NCBI RefSeq assembly: GCF_000203815.1
Contig: NW_004457729.1
Span: 496,674-560,673, forward strand
From: Cavenderia fasciculata
Taxonomy: Eukaryota > Evosea > Eumycetozoa > Acytosteliales > Cavenderiaceae
Reading direction: 5' to 3'
Length of the DNA: 64,000 nucleotides
Shown: positions 33,682-46,980 of the stretch, piece after piece
How positions within the stretch are numbered: position 1 is the first letter of the stretch
Layout of the letters: every line of letters starts with the position of its first letter
Notes under the pieces: model-generated
Told to the model about the DNA's origin: nothing
Databases searched by the model: none
Seen by the model: only the letters and a program-made list of their open reading frames with translations
Program-made: the position numbers and the translations under genes

Positions 33682-36600
33682 TTATTGCTCGCTCTTTTTA
33701 AATAATACAGCTAGCTTTTTTTTCAATTTTGATAGCCCAGAAGATTTAATGTAAATCAATCTAATATTTAGATATTGATTGTTGTGTTCAAACTCTTCAT
33801 GAATATTGTCTTCATCCAATTCGAATAATTTCTCCATTTCTTTTAGGGGGTATTCTGACTCTGGTTGGTATTCTCCAAAGTGTTGATTGATTGATTCAAA
33901 TTTTGATTTATCTATTTGACAAAATAAATGTGCATAGATTGTTGCTTGAACATGTGCTATCACTTTGACATCCTCTAGATTGAGAGAAAGCTTGGTGTTA
34001 GAATTCTTCCACTCGAGCATATTATTTTTACTAGTTGAAAAAAAGGTTATTAATAATGTAGCGTAATTGTTTTGTTAGGAGATTACATACCGCTTGATAT
34101 CACCAATTCCATAACACTCTTCACCGATTGTTAGGATGAAATTAAATTCTCTAATGTTGTTTTTTATAAATGAATTGATGATGGCGTTTCCCGAGTCTTC
34201 ACAGCGGTAGCTAATTACACGTTTCAATTCATATCCTCTCCAATATTGAAATACATTGGACTGAGTTTCGTTCCAATTGTTTGTGGTTATGTGTATTGTC
34301 GCATTTGTATTATATGATTCCAACCTTTGAATGATTTTCCTAAAACAAAATGATTTAGTCTGTGCGACCTTGGAAATGATTCGATTTTACGATTAAATGA
34401 AGATCCAAATATTAATGTTTCAACACTATCAGGAATATCTCCCCATTCTATTGGTTGATTAAACTTTCCCAATAACTTTAATTTTAAAAGTGTCTCTGGA
34501 AGTAATCCTTTTAGAGGACTGTTGAATTCACCATCCAATATTAATGTTGTTGTTGTTGCTAGAATTTGTCGTTGGTCGATTAAAAATGATGTGATTCTCT
34601 GTGTGTGTTGGTTGATTATTTCCCCTGTCAAATCATCCAATGAAAGTCGATTATGAGGAGTTGCGATTAATAGATTCTTGACAAATTTAATTAAATGTTC
34701 AGAGTATCTTTTTGTTGATATTTTAATATCATCAGCATTAAAAAAGTTGTTATTTTTGTGGTTCTTGACAAATTCAATTCTATTGGCAATATCATCTGGA
34801 TGACTAAATGACTAATTAGTTAACAAAATCAATTCGAATAATAAAATCTATTTACCATGAAAGTAAATGTAAAATAGTTGAACCAACTGAATATATATCA
34901 CTTGTAGAGTAGTATTTCTTTTGTTTTGATTCCTATAAACAATATTTGTTGATTTTTTTCATCAGTCAGTTTTCCAGACATTAAAGATATGTTATTAAGT
35001 AACATACAGGTGAGTAATATCCATTTGTTCCACGAGAAACGACAGTCGTTTCTATCATATTTGTTTGATTGTCAACATTATTAATTTGATTATGATTATT
35101 GTTTGTGGCTCCATTGATATTATCACCATTATTTTGATTAACGTAATAGTGACAACAACCAAAATCACCAAGAACTATCTCACCATCATGTCGTATAAAG
35201 ATATTGAGTGGTTTGATATCGAGATGTGCAATGTTGAATCGAGAAAGTTTTTCAAGTATGAGGAATAATCGACGAATGTAGGCCCATATTTCTGGTTCTG
35301 GAATATATTTATATTCTGGTTTAGGTTGTTGTTTTTGAGATTCATTCCTAAAAAAGAGAATGTAAGTGTGAATAGTTGTTTGTCCAATGTGAAGACCATA
35401 CCATTTACTCATTGATTGAAATAATTGTTCTAAATCACCACCTTCACAATAATGTGTCAAAAGATATATCTTTTGAATCACTGTCATCTTGGTGATCTTT
35501 GAATTGCACAAACATATCGTCACCAATGAATAGTTGCATCGTTGAGATTTCAAATTGTACTTTGGAGTAGATCTTTGGATTGATAGAGTAATCTATTTCT
35601 TTGTAAACATACTAAAAGGTAGTTAGCAAGCAATTATAGAGTTTAGATTTCAGTTGATTTACATACCAATTCTCCCGAAGACTGGCACATTACTAAAAAT
35701 ACTTTGTTGGCAGAGTAGGGGAAAGTGTGTAATTTGAAATATTTATGCTGGTTGACTAAAAAGAAGTCTGTGGAAGTGATATGATAAGTCATTAAATAGT
35801 TGGGGTCGCAATTGATTGAGTTGGGATTTTGATTCAAAGATTCTGGGTGTTCAGAAATCATATCAAGATGATGTAGGGATGGGGATGATATCGTTGTTGA
35901 AAGAATAAGAGGAGCTTTGATACTGGGAAGTTTGATTACTGATGATTTTGTTTTAAGAAATTTTCTACTTAAACTAATGGATTTCTTGAAGTCAACAAAA
36001 AATCTTATGGGAACTATCGAATCCCCACCAAACTTCAATGATAGTAATGATGATGGTAATACTCCATTTGATAATGCTTGATTATAACCATTACCAAACT
36101 CCAATGATTGCAATGATGATGGTAATACTCCTACTGATAGAGGTTGATTATAATGATTACCAAACTTCAATGATTGTAATGATGATGGTAGTACTCCAAC
36201 TGGTATCGATTGATTATATCTAATACCAAACTTCATTGATAGCAATGATGGTAATACTCCAACTGGTATTGATTTATTATAGTAATAACCAAACACCAAT
36301 GATTGTAATGATGATGGTAATAATCCAACTGATAGTGCTTGATTATATCTATCACCAAAAACCAATGATTGTAATGATTCTGGTAGTACCCCAAATGATA
36401 GAGGTTGATTATAGCCATCACCAATCTTTAATGACTGTAGTGATGATGGTAGTACTCCAACTGATAGAGGTTGATTAAAGTCATTGCCAAACTTCAATGA
36501 TTGTAATGATGATGGCAATACTCCAACTGATAGAGGTTGATTATATCCATTACCAAATGTCAATGATTGTAATGATGATGGTAGTACTCTAACTGCTATT

Positions 36601-37301
36601 GACTGATTATAGAATCTACCAAACTCTAACGATTGTAATGATGATGGTAGTACTCCAACTGATAAGCGTCGGTTGTATCTTTTACTAAATGTCAATGATT
36701 GTAATGATGTTGGTAATGCCCCAACTGATATTGAGTGATTATAGTTATAACCAAACTTCAATGATTGTAATGATGATGGTAATACTCTAACTGATATTCT
36801 TTGATTATAGTGGTCGCCAAACTTCAATGATTGCAATGATGATGGTAGTACTCCAACTGGTATTGGTTGATTATAGTGATTACCAAACTTCAATGATTGT
36901 AATGATGATGGTAATACTCCAACTGATATTGATTGATTATAGTACCAACCAAACTTCAATGATTGCAATGATGATGGTAGTACTCCAACTGATAGAGGTT
37001 GATTAAATTCCAACCCAAACTGCAATGATAATAATGATGTTGGCAATACCCCATCTGATAGAGGTTGGTTAAAGAAATAACCAAACTTCAATGATTGTAA
37101 TGATGATGGTAATACTCCAACTGATAGAGGTTGATTATATCTATCACCAAACTCCAATAATAGTATTGATGATGGTATTTCTCCAACTGATATTGCTTGA
37201 TTATAGTCTTCACCAAAGGTAAATGATGTTAATATTGGACTGATGTTGACCTCAGATGAATATTCAGAGGTTTGATGTGGTTGTGAGTTGTTCTCGTCCA
37301 T
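33682..37301 (-). CDS. FNIP-repeat serine/threonine protein kinase, fnk-like, two frame breaks
   Basis: Exons: 37301-35667, 35611-35402, 35347-35008, 34932-34856, 34803-34091 and 34030-33682. Exon 1 holds 18 complete FNIP repeats, then SANKVFLVMCQ, an ATP-site strand. YVYKEID spans the first junction and supplies the likely ATP-binding lysine. Kinase motifs follow: THYCEGGDLEQLF, the catalytic loop HLDIKPLNIFI, GDFGC (DFG), RGTNGYYSP (activation segment end) and DIYSVGSTILHLLSC. Two or three more FNIP-like repeats and a C-terminal domain come after. This matches dictyostelid fnk kinases (fnkA-E), whose targets are unknown. The frame changes within exon 2 near 35471-35480 (an AAAAG run) and near 34330-34350. 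The second could be a 29-nt GT-AG stretch, but that is shorter than any other intron here. All catalytic residues are present. Confidence 0.78.
35990..37225 (-). repeat. Tandem 66-bp FNIP repeat array
   Basis: Eighteen complete and one partial 22-residue units of the form QSLKFGxxYNQPLSVGVLPSSL. Neighbouring units are very similar at DNA level, so the array probably grew by recent unequal exchange. Confidence 0.92.
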
Positions 37302-37492
37302 TGATCAGTTAATATATACTTGATAATTATCAAGTTTCGTCTTTTAGCCAAAGAGTGTGGCTCGTTCATTACAAAAAAAATAACTTGCAAGAAAAGGAGG
37401 GAGTTTTAAGAATTCATACCGAGGTGTCATTATTTTTTTGGTGTTATATTTAATATTAATTATTTATTAATAAATGTGAAATTATATATTAT

Positions 37493-40400
37493 TTATCTTC
37501 GGTTATTATTATATCTGTTGGTTTGTTGGTATCTTTCTCTTGATCTACTTCTATCTCTTTGATCTCTTTGATTAAAGTTTCTATCTCCTGTTGGATATCT
37601 ATTACTATTATCATATACATCTCTTTGAAATCTTTCTCTTGATCTATCTCTTTTTGGTAGGCGTTCTCTTTCTCTTGATCTTGATCTACTTCTGTCTCTT
37701 GTTGTTCTTCTATCACCATCTCTACTTCTTGATCTACTTCTATCACGAGTGTTTCTAGTATCCCTGAAATTATCCTTTCTATTGTATGGAGTGTTATTAA
37801 ATTTCTTAAACTTGTCTGGTTTTGGTCTTGGTGTGGTACCAGTTCCTGCTCCAATTCCAATAATATTTGTATCTAGCAATTGTTCTTTGATTTGTTGTTG
37901 ATGTTGTTGTTCTTGACGTTTTTGTAAAAGATCAGTCAACATGTAATCATTTTGAATTGACGATACTAATCTGGTGGCAGATGCAGCGACTGCATCGCTA
38001 GCTTTACTATTACCGGTAATGGTTGGATCCAAATCACCAGCCTCCTTTTTCAAAATATTGATTTTGTTTTTAAAATCTCTACCAGTTTCCCAAAATGGTT
38101 TGGTAAAGTGTGAAATTTCCTCGTGTTTGGGAAGATCGATTTTAATCTCCAACTCTGGTTTGGATGCATAGAATCCACCAGATGTGAATTCGTTGACCGT
38201 TGATAAGACGGCACGAGGATTGAAAAAGCTAAGTGGATGGGTGGCTGGTGGAATGTACCATCGTTCGTTTTTGTGTTGTCTAACAACCGTCAAATTAGCC
38301 TTGTAAATTGGATTGATTGTAAATGGCATCTTTAACATATTGTTGTCACTGTTGTTGTTGTTGTTGTTGTTATTATTTTGACCAGTATCCATATCAGAAT
38401 CTTGATCAATTCTAGGTAGTAATGGGGGATTGGTCAATAACTGTGCGACACTGTCATCGTCATCGTGAGCGGTGATATTCTTTTTCGATTGGACAGAGAA
38501 ACGAATGTCATAGGCAGATTCTTCGAGTGACTTTAAATCGGCAGTGAACCAATTTAAATTGGCTAGTTTAACAATCGCCTTGGATAGGTCATGATTCATT
38601 TCCACCTTGTACGTCTTTTTACCAATATCTAGGGTGATGGCATACCATTCTTGTTCGTATTTGTTGATTGCCCACCCATCCTTGATGAGCATTTCATGGA
38701 TGGGATCGATGCCAAGAGTGGTTGGTAAAAAGGATGACTTTGGGTTGGTTGACAACAACTTTTCAATTTGATTATCTACATTTTTGAGTTCGCTACTTTC
38801 AGCATCTCGTTCAGTACCCATCTTAAGTTTCTTTTGAAGTGGATTGAGTGATGCCAAATGTTCCAATTCTTTTTTCTTTTCCAATAATTGTTTCAATACC
38901 ATTGGTGAAGGTTTGGCATCTTCTATACCATACACTTTTCTAATATCATTCTTTGGTTGTTGTAGTCCTAGTGTTGATGCTGGTGGTTCTACTTTTATAG
39001 GGTTTGTCGATGATAGAGTATGTTCTTTTTTCAAATCTGCTACTCTACTACCATTACCTCTACTACCTCTACCACCTCTATTTCCTTCACCTTGATCAAT
39101 AATATTATTATTATTATCTTCATCAGTATTGTTATTAAATTTAAGATCACTATGATTATTAAATTTAACACTATGCTTTTTAGTTGACGATAATCCTTTT
39201 CTAGTATCAATGATTAATTTTTCAAAACCAGAATAGGGGACATTGATAAAGTAGATTTGACCAAATCGAAGATATGCATGTGTCTCTCCAAACTCTTCCT
39301 CTGATCCAAACTGTGTCCATTTACCTAGTTGTGAATAAAACACTCTAGTGTACTCGAGATAGTCGTCACCAGTATCATCTGCAATATTGTTGTAGTTTCC
39401 AAACTCTACATTTTCAACCGAGATGTTTTTGAGCATCGGTGAAAAGGGACGACGTTGTCCATGTGTAGAGTTGGTTCGACGATTACAATCGATAAACTTG
39501 ATAGTGTCGTATTTGTTTTTTGAACCTTCAAACAACAGTGTAGTACCACCTCCACTGACCATTGAACGTGTAAAATGTTGGGGTGCAGTGGTGATATTTC
39601 GTGTAATGTTTGATATCTCGGTCAAGGCAAATTGGATGGCATAAGGATCACCACTCAACTTGACTTGGAAACGTGATTTCTTGATACGGGTAATCTTAAC
39701 ATTGGCACCTGTTTTAAGGGACAGACGCTGTTCAAAGTAGTCTTCTGAACCGTCGATATGTTTACTAACGATACGATCGAGCATGACAAGTTTGTTGTTT
39801 GTCATCAATGAATGTTTGAGGAAACTATCCATCGACGAAAGAGAGTGATAGGCAAGTTGGAAAGCTTCATGAAAGAAAGCAGTCTGTTGAAGATTGATTT
39901 CAGGCTGCAAATGAAGAGATGGCATTACTGCGTGGTCTAGTGGACACATGATCGTGTAGGTACGACGCGACGAGATGAGCTCGGCAAACTGTGCAGTATA
40001 GTATCGGAAAAAGCCGACAAGGTGAAGAGACAGCTTATCAACCTCATTTTGCGACTTGGAGATGATAGTTGACCACCAGTCAACCGTCAGGTTCTCGAGA
40101 ATGAATGCATTGTTGTCGGCAACCTTGAACTGGTCCTGAATAAAAGTGTGGTCGACCGGTTGGACGATATTGCACTCGATCATGTAATGGAACACCATCC
40201 AGACCAGTGACCATGTCTTGAGCGTGCGGTTACGGCTGGTCGGCGTATCTTGGTGTACGAGCAAACCAGACTCTCTGCCCCACCCGACAATCGCGTAGAT
40301 GAGAGGGAGTAGGAACGGATACTTTTCAAAGTAGGCACACAACAATACAGTCTTGGAGAACCCATTCTCGTCGAGTTGAATGTCACAGTCGAGATGGTTA

Positions 40401-43400
40401 ATGACAAAGCGGACAATGGGGAATTTGGCAGTCTCGACAAACTCTATACTCTGAATGTTGACATCATTGTACTTGAGCGATGTTTCAAGTGCTTTGTATA
40501 TTTTTACCTTGTCTTCAGACAGAGGTCCTGATCCTGGAACACTATCATCTTCCGAATGCAATTTGATGTATAGATCGAGATCAGAGGTGAGTGGATTAAA
40601 CAAAAACAAACTAGTACTACCATACATTAGTATCTTGCAATTACGAAACATCGGATGGATAGTATGCAACGTTTGTTCAATCGACTGTGTCACTTGTAGA
40701 CGCTTCGAGTATCCAGACACCAACTCCTCCGTTTGTTTTGTAAAGAAACCTAGAATATCACCCGACAACTTGGAGCTGTGTTGGTTGACGATCTTGTTGA
40801 GTGAGCGACGCCACTTGCGGACAATCCAATAGAACGACAGAAACTTGGTCAGTTTCTTGTTGTCAGAGTAGGCCGTGTGGTACCACGCCGACACCTTTTT
40901 CTCGATTTCGTGTTGGTGTGTCGTGATGGTCTGATCGATCGTCTCGCCGGCTCTTTGAAAGGGTCGCAAGAACTGCTCGCGGAACGTGTTTTGGATGACA
41001 GTGTAATGGTTGAATATCTCCATAACTACTACCTTGTCGAGCGTGTGTCCCGACATGGTCTCGTCAACGTATTGGATCAACACGTCCTCTTCGTTTTCAA
41101 TGTCGTATCTCTTGAGTAGTGAGCCGACTTGGTGGCGGTATCTACGGTACGTCTCGATCGCATCGGCCTGATATGTCTCCCAGCCAGGTGTCAGTAGGTG
41201 TGGATCGACTTTAACCTCTGGCATGAACCTAATGACATTTTGCAGAGACACGCACTGCGCATACAACCGTCCAAGAATCTTGTCCGACTCCCAGTACGAC
41301 TTTTGAGGCAGACTCTTTTCCATAAAGTTGGGAAACTTGTCAAACTGCTCTCCCAAGATTTGAAACACGTCAGTTGGGATCTCACCGCCAACACCCGTCT
41401 TTACGCGATCCACCTCTTTAAAATGTTCGATTGCCAATGCAATCGCCAATGGGTGTTTAGGTGAATGTACATCACAAACGGCCAAATGAGCAAGTGCGAT
41501 CATGCCAAGCGTACCCTTTTGGATATTGGTAATATACTGTGCAATCAACGAGCTCTGAGTGATTGTCGGGTCGCTGTCTGCAGCAACTGCATCCTCTCCC
41601 AAGAACGCATCGTGTTGTTTGATTTCACCGATCATCTCGCGATCAAACAACACAAAGTAACGATCACCGTCGAGATCTGATCCCGAACACTCCTGGAATG
41701 TCGGAACCGAGCCATTTTGTGAGAAACATACTACATCGACCAGATGATGCAACGCGGGTATATCAACAGCCTGCACGATACGCACATCACCAGCGTGTAG
41801 ACACGGATTCTTGGCAACTGCAACTGGACCTGTAACAATCTGCAATTCACCATTCTCGTCAGACACCTGTAAAAACACCTGTCCTTCTTTTAATGACGCA
41901 GTGTCATCGGTGACACCGAGCAAAGTACGAGCCGTGTCAATTGGGATAAAGCACTTGTCTCTATACTCTACCAACCGTTTACAGTAGATTCTATGCAATG
42001 TACCTCTGATCATGGGATCAGATAGAATCTCTCCGTCTGAAACATCGTCAAATAGATCCGATGACAATGCACGTTTGGCAACCTTTGGCAGATGCAACAG
42101 CGATGCCAATTCATTCAGTGACTGTGACAAAAGTGTGAGGAAGCAGCGGTCGGGTACACCCAACCCAGATAAGAGGTTGATGACCTGACGATTGAGAGTG
42201 CATGGCTTGTAAGCTGGGATCGATACAATCTCGAGTGTTCGCGACCATTCATTGCTAGTAGTCGAAAACTTTTTCATACTTTTTCGTAAATACACTCCAT
42301 TTTGAATGTCTGGTCGTACCACAACCACACCCTTGTTGCCACCGATACGGATCTGGAAGGCACAAGTCGATTGAATGTATTCACATGCTTCATTGACCTT
42401 TTGAGCGGTCTTCCAACCAATATACCCAATACCTTCGGTAAAGTTGTATCCATTGACAATGACATCTGGAATATCCTCGTGATAATCCTCTTCAGCAATC
42501 ACGATTGATGGCATGGTCGATGCAAACACCAAATTAATGGCACGAAGATATTTACGTGGGTTTTCAAAGTTTGTAAACTCTCCCAATAATGTATCACGTA
42601 CATGATCGAGTGAATAAACTTGTTCCTCACCACCATCCGCTTTTGCATTCTCCATCTTGTCTTGACAATAAAACCAAGACATATTCTTTCTTGCTTGACT
42701 ACTACTATTTCCAAGATAATGAAATGTACCAAAACCAGGTACATGAATACCTTTTTTCATCATAGAGTTTGTATAACTTGCCAATGACTGTTGTAGTTCG
42801 ATTCGATGGTCAAGATTCTCTTCGACAAATTGGACTTGCATGAATCTGTCTGCACCAAACAGACGAATGGAACGATTGCATTGCATAATCTCTGGTTTTT
42901 GAAAGATGATACGTGTTGGTGTGACAAACACTTTCTTAATATACACATAGTTGGTAGGTGGTGGTTTTAGTATCGATTCATCTGGGAATTGTTCCATATC
43001 AAACTTTGACTTTAAAACCAATTTACTAAATGGTGATGCTTCCATTGCACTATAAATCAAGTATTCTGCAAAATGTTTTTTATCTTCTATTAAAAATTGA
43101 TTTATCGTATCATAAAATGTTTGCGGTATCCATGTTTTACCAAATCCATCATTACTACAAAAAATAAATAGAAATTAATTAATTATTCTTTTTTTTTTTT
43201 TTTCCTTTTTTTTGTTTTCTTTTGTTTTTTTCTATTTACCTTTGAAGAACAGATAATAAATAAGAAATTCTTTTATCTTGAGAGAAATCAAAGTGAATTT
43301 GTGGTTCATTTTCCATTGGAGTAACTTGAAGATTACAATAATAGATTGGAATACGCATTTGTAAAGATACAATCTTTTCAAATAGTTTGAGTTGTTCTTG

Positions 43401-46400
43401 ACACAATCTAAAACGATAAGTAAAGTTGTTGCAGAAATGGGCAATCTCTGACCCCGATATACGACCAATCGTGACAAGATCTTTGCCTTGAAGTTGCTTG
43501 CTGATAAAACGAGGTGGTCTCTTGAGAACAAAATAAAAATACGATGTTGAAATATCATACAATACAAAGTGTTCGAGATCTTGTAGATAGATGATGATAT
43601 CTTGAATGATGCCATCCTTTTCTTGACGAATCAAAATACGACGATCATGATTTTGATAGACCAACCAACACTCTGGAATATAACATCTTTCTTGATAACA
43701 AGTTGGTGTTTTTAAATTACCCATTCCCAAAAGAATAGGTGCAGAAAATTCACCGACTGGAATCTGTTGTTGTTGCTGTTGTTGTTGTTGTTGTTGCTGT
43801 TGTTGTTGATCATTGACTGTACACCACCAATACTTGGTACTATCCAATTGAGTGATAGAGGTGAGGTAGTCTGGGATGGACTGGTTGACCAAGCGAATAG
43901 AGAGAAGTTTCGAGCTAGCCATATACCGACGTGGTTCATTGGTATGATTGATCTGTTCAAAACCAATGATATTGTCGATTTGAGTGTGACTCGATTGAAA
44001 CACCAAATCATTAAACGAATCATTCGAATGATAGAATTGGAGGTAGCACTTGACTTGACCAACTGCCCGTCTCCTCTCATCCTCCTCTTCCTGCAGATCC
44101 TCTTGTAGTTGTAGATTATTCTTTTCACGCCATGCTGCTAGGAAATCCTTTTTCAGAGTTGTCTCTTCGTGTGACATTTGACGTGTCATGGTACCCGAGA
44201 GTGCATTGATGACCTTGTACATCTCGGCTTCACGTTTAGCAAAGTCTTGTTGTATATCGAGTTGCTTTTCCTCACGCAAATACATAAAGTTTCCATTCTC
44301 TGAACGTGCACGACCACGACGTTGGATCATTGAACGCATACTAAAATCTGATTCAAAGCAGATCACTAGATTGCATTCACTGACGTCCAAACCCTCCTCT
44401 AGCACATTTGTCGCGACCAACAGTTTACAATGTCCCAACTTGAATTGTTCAATGATTCGGTGTTGATCGATTGTATCCATACCCACACCAGCATTATGTC
44501 CAATCAGAAAGTTGATATTATAGTCTTTGTGAAAACTTTCCTTTTGAAGCATTTTGGTCAATTGCATTGCAGTCGACCGCATCTGTACAAATATAATACC
44601 ACGAAACTCTATATCTGAAGAATGTTTCTTTTTCAACAAATCCACCAATGCAATATATTTTGATGATTCCAAACATGATCTATCAACTGCAAACAAATCA
44701 AATTCCTCTGTCAATGGATTTCTTTTCAATGTCACCATTTGACTTTGTTGTTGTTGATTATTATCTTCACCATTATTATTGTTGTTGACTTGTTTGTTGA
44801 TATCTTTTTCATTTTCAGATTCCATTAAAACTTTTTGAATTTGTAAGTATAAACCAACCATGAGTTTATGTTCTACATCTGATTCGGCGTGTCTATTGAT
44901 ATGGCTGTCTTTTTCTTGTGAGAGGTAACGTTGGCAGGCAACTATACCCTCGACCTGCACCTTGACAACGAGCAAACTGAGGGTGAGACAGACACTGACG
45001 GGATACGATGTTTTCTTTTCGCGTCATACGAGTATCTCTCCATCTCTCGAATATTTGATTGAAAGTTTGCAATCTTTTCCTCTTTGAATGAAAATGAGGT
45101 GGGCCATGCCAACTCTCGTTGGATGGCCTTGAGAATACTGTTGATGGTGCGGCTGAGAGCTTGCAACACACGTGTCTCGGTCTGTGTCTGTCGGTACACG
45201 ATCGCCTCCATCTTGCACATCTCCTTTTCAAACAAGTCGAGTGTCTTTGGTCTAAAGATACGTGCATTCAAGTTCTTTTGGATATCCTCCATCTCTGCAC
45301 GCATCGCTTTACTATCCTTTCCAATGACGCATGGTGATGCTGTCAACCCGAGGATACGGGGCTGATTGGCACGATCAGCCAGTTGAACACGACGCACCAT
45401 AGTACAGTACGAATGGTCGCCCGTGGCATGATGAGCCTCGTCGAAAATGATCGTGTGAAAGTCCTCTACGGCAATCTTCATGTTTCCAAGCCAATTGACT
45501 GCACAGTCCACCGTACACACCACTACATCAGGTCTTAGCATATCAAAGTTGAGCGACGTACTATTACCATTACTACCTACACCACCACCTCCACCACCAC
45601 CACTAGCAACAGCCAAATTTAAATGAGGTGAATAAAACTCGATTGCTTTGGCCTGTTGTGCAACCAATGGAATCTTTGTAACTAAAAACAATGACATTCT
45701 CTTTGCTACCTTTGGGTCAGCACTCTTCTTTCCATTTAATTCATGCATTGCATTAATCAACATGATAGAAATTAATGTTTTACCATATCCTAAAGAAAAT
45801 TAAATCAAAATAAATCATAAATTAATTAATATACAAATATTAAATTAAATTGATTTGGATATTTATATTTACCAGTTGGAATAACAATAATAGAATTAAA
45901 TTTGCAAGCTTGATAAAATGATTCAACTTGATGTTCATAAGGAGTGACTTGAGATGATAGACCCATGTCTGCAGGAGTTGGGTTGACAGGGAATACAGTT
46001 GGTTTGTAGATAAAGTTGGCTCTTTCAGGTCGAACCATTCCATTGATTGAGTAGATATCTTCGATTGGAATGATACCATTATACTTTTCCATGACAGTCT
46101 TCCATTTCTTGGTGGTTGTCAATGCCTTTTCCAGCGATATCGATGTAGGATCAAGACATATCAAGTAGCCAGCTGTGACGACCGTTCTCTTTGTCAACGA
46201 TCCAACAGAGAATTTGCAACGACAACAATTGATCTTGTAGGGAACGAATGCAGAAGTGACGGGATTTGGAACGGCATACCAAATGATATCAGAGTGATTG
46301 GTGTTGGTCAAGATAAGGTGTACTCCTCCATTGGCCTCTTTAAAGAAACATAGGTCTGACAATGGTACAAACGGTACCTTACAATTGACACAATAACTAA

Positions 46401-46980
46401 ACCTTTCCCCTTTCTCTAATAGTATTTTATATTCCTTTGCAAATGTTTCTGTTCTAGTTTCATTTTTATCACTAATAAATGAAGGTAATGGTTCATCATC
46501 ACCGTTGGGAGTTTCAATTTTTGAATATGTTGTAGATGTAGATGTAGATGTTGAAGTTGTACAAGTAGATGTTGTAGATGTAGTTGAATCTTCTAAAGAT
46601 GTTGTTGTTGGTGAAGTAGGTTGTTCTTGTTCTAGTTGAAGTTGATATGGCTGATGATCAAGTTGTAATGAAGAGCTGCGTTTATGAGTATATCCATTTC
46701 GACTCTTCTTCTTTTTATTTGTTGTTGGTGAAGTTGACTTGTTGCAAGGAAGAGGAGGAGCAAAGAAGTGTTCATGAATATTGTCACCATCACCATTTAT
46801 CCTTTTCATCAATTCTTCAAAGTTTAATGGTTGGTCCAACTCTCCATCCTCTTCCTCTTCTTCTTCCTCCCCTTCCGATACAGACATTGGACTGACCGAT
46901 CTACTAGTCTCCATTCCAACACCTATACGGTCATTATCATCAATATTCTCTTCCCCTCCGCTCTCCATCATTATCATCAT
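37493..46980 (-). CDS. Helicase / RNA-dependent RNA polymerase / nucleotidyltransferase fusion
   Basis: Exons 46980-45873, 45789-43240 and 43154-37493 give about 3,106 residues once a one-base frame break near 45015-45025 (AAAAGAAAA run) is allowed for. Order: acidic Ser/Thr-rich N-terminus; a CVNC...CCRC region (about 200-290); DExH helicase with Walker A PTGYGKT (about 368-375), DEAH (about 486), SPC motif and QRRGRARSENG (about 856); RdRP with AFQIRIGGNKGVVVV and catalytic DLDGD (41677-41663, about residue 1713); a nucleotidyltransferase with GSTS...SDLDLYIK (about 2064-2080), third acidic strand LDCDIQL and a PAP/25A-associated segment; a possible KH-like segment (about 2370-2430); and an Arg/Ser tail (about 3008-3095). 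D. discoideum RrpA-C have helicase plus RdRP and act in small-RNA silencing; the added nucleotidyltransferase recalls Cid12 of the fission yeast RDRC. The TTG-initiated longer frame is rejected; the first ATG is at 46980. Confidence 0.85.

Noticed and set aside
36038-36478. Met/Val-rich and His/Tyr-rich frames over the FNIP array
   Set aside because: Antisense and shifted readings of the 66-bp tandem repeat.
45010-45030. Short intron to explain the RdRP frame break
   Set aside because: Any GT-AG pair that spans the site is under 20 nt; one missing A in an A-run restores the frame simply.
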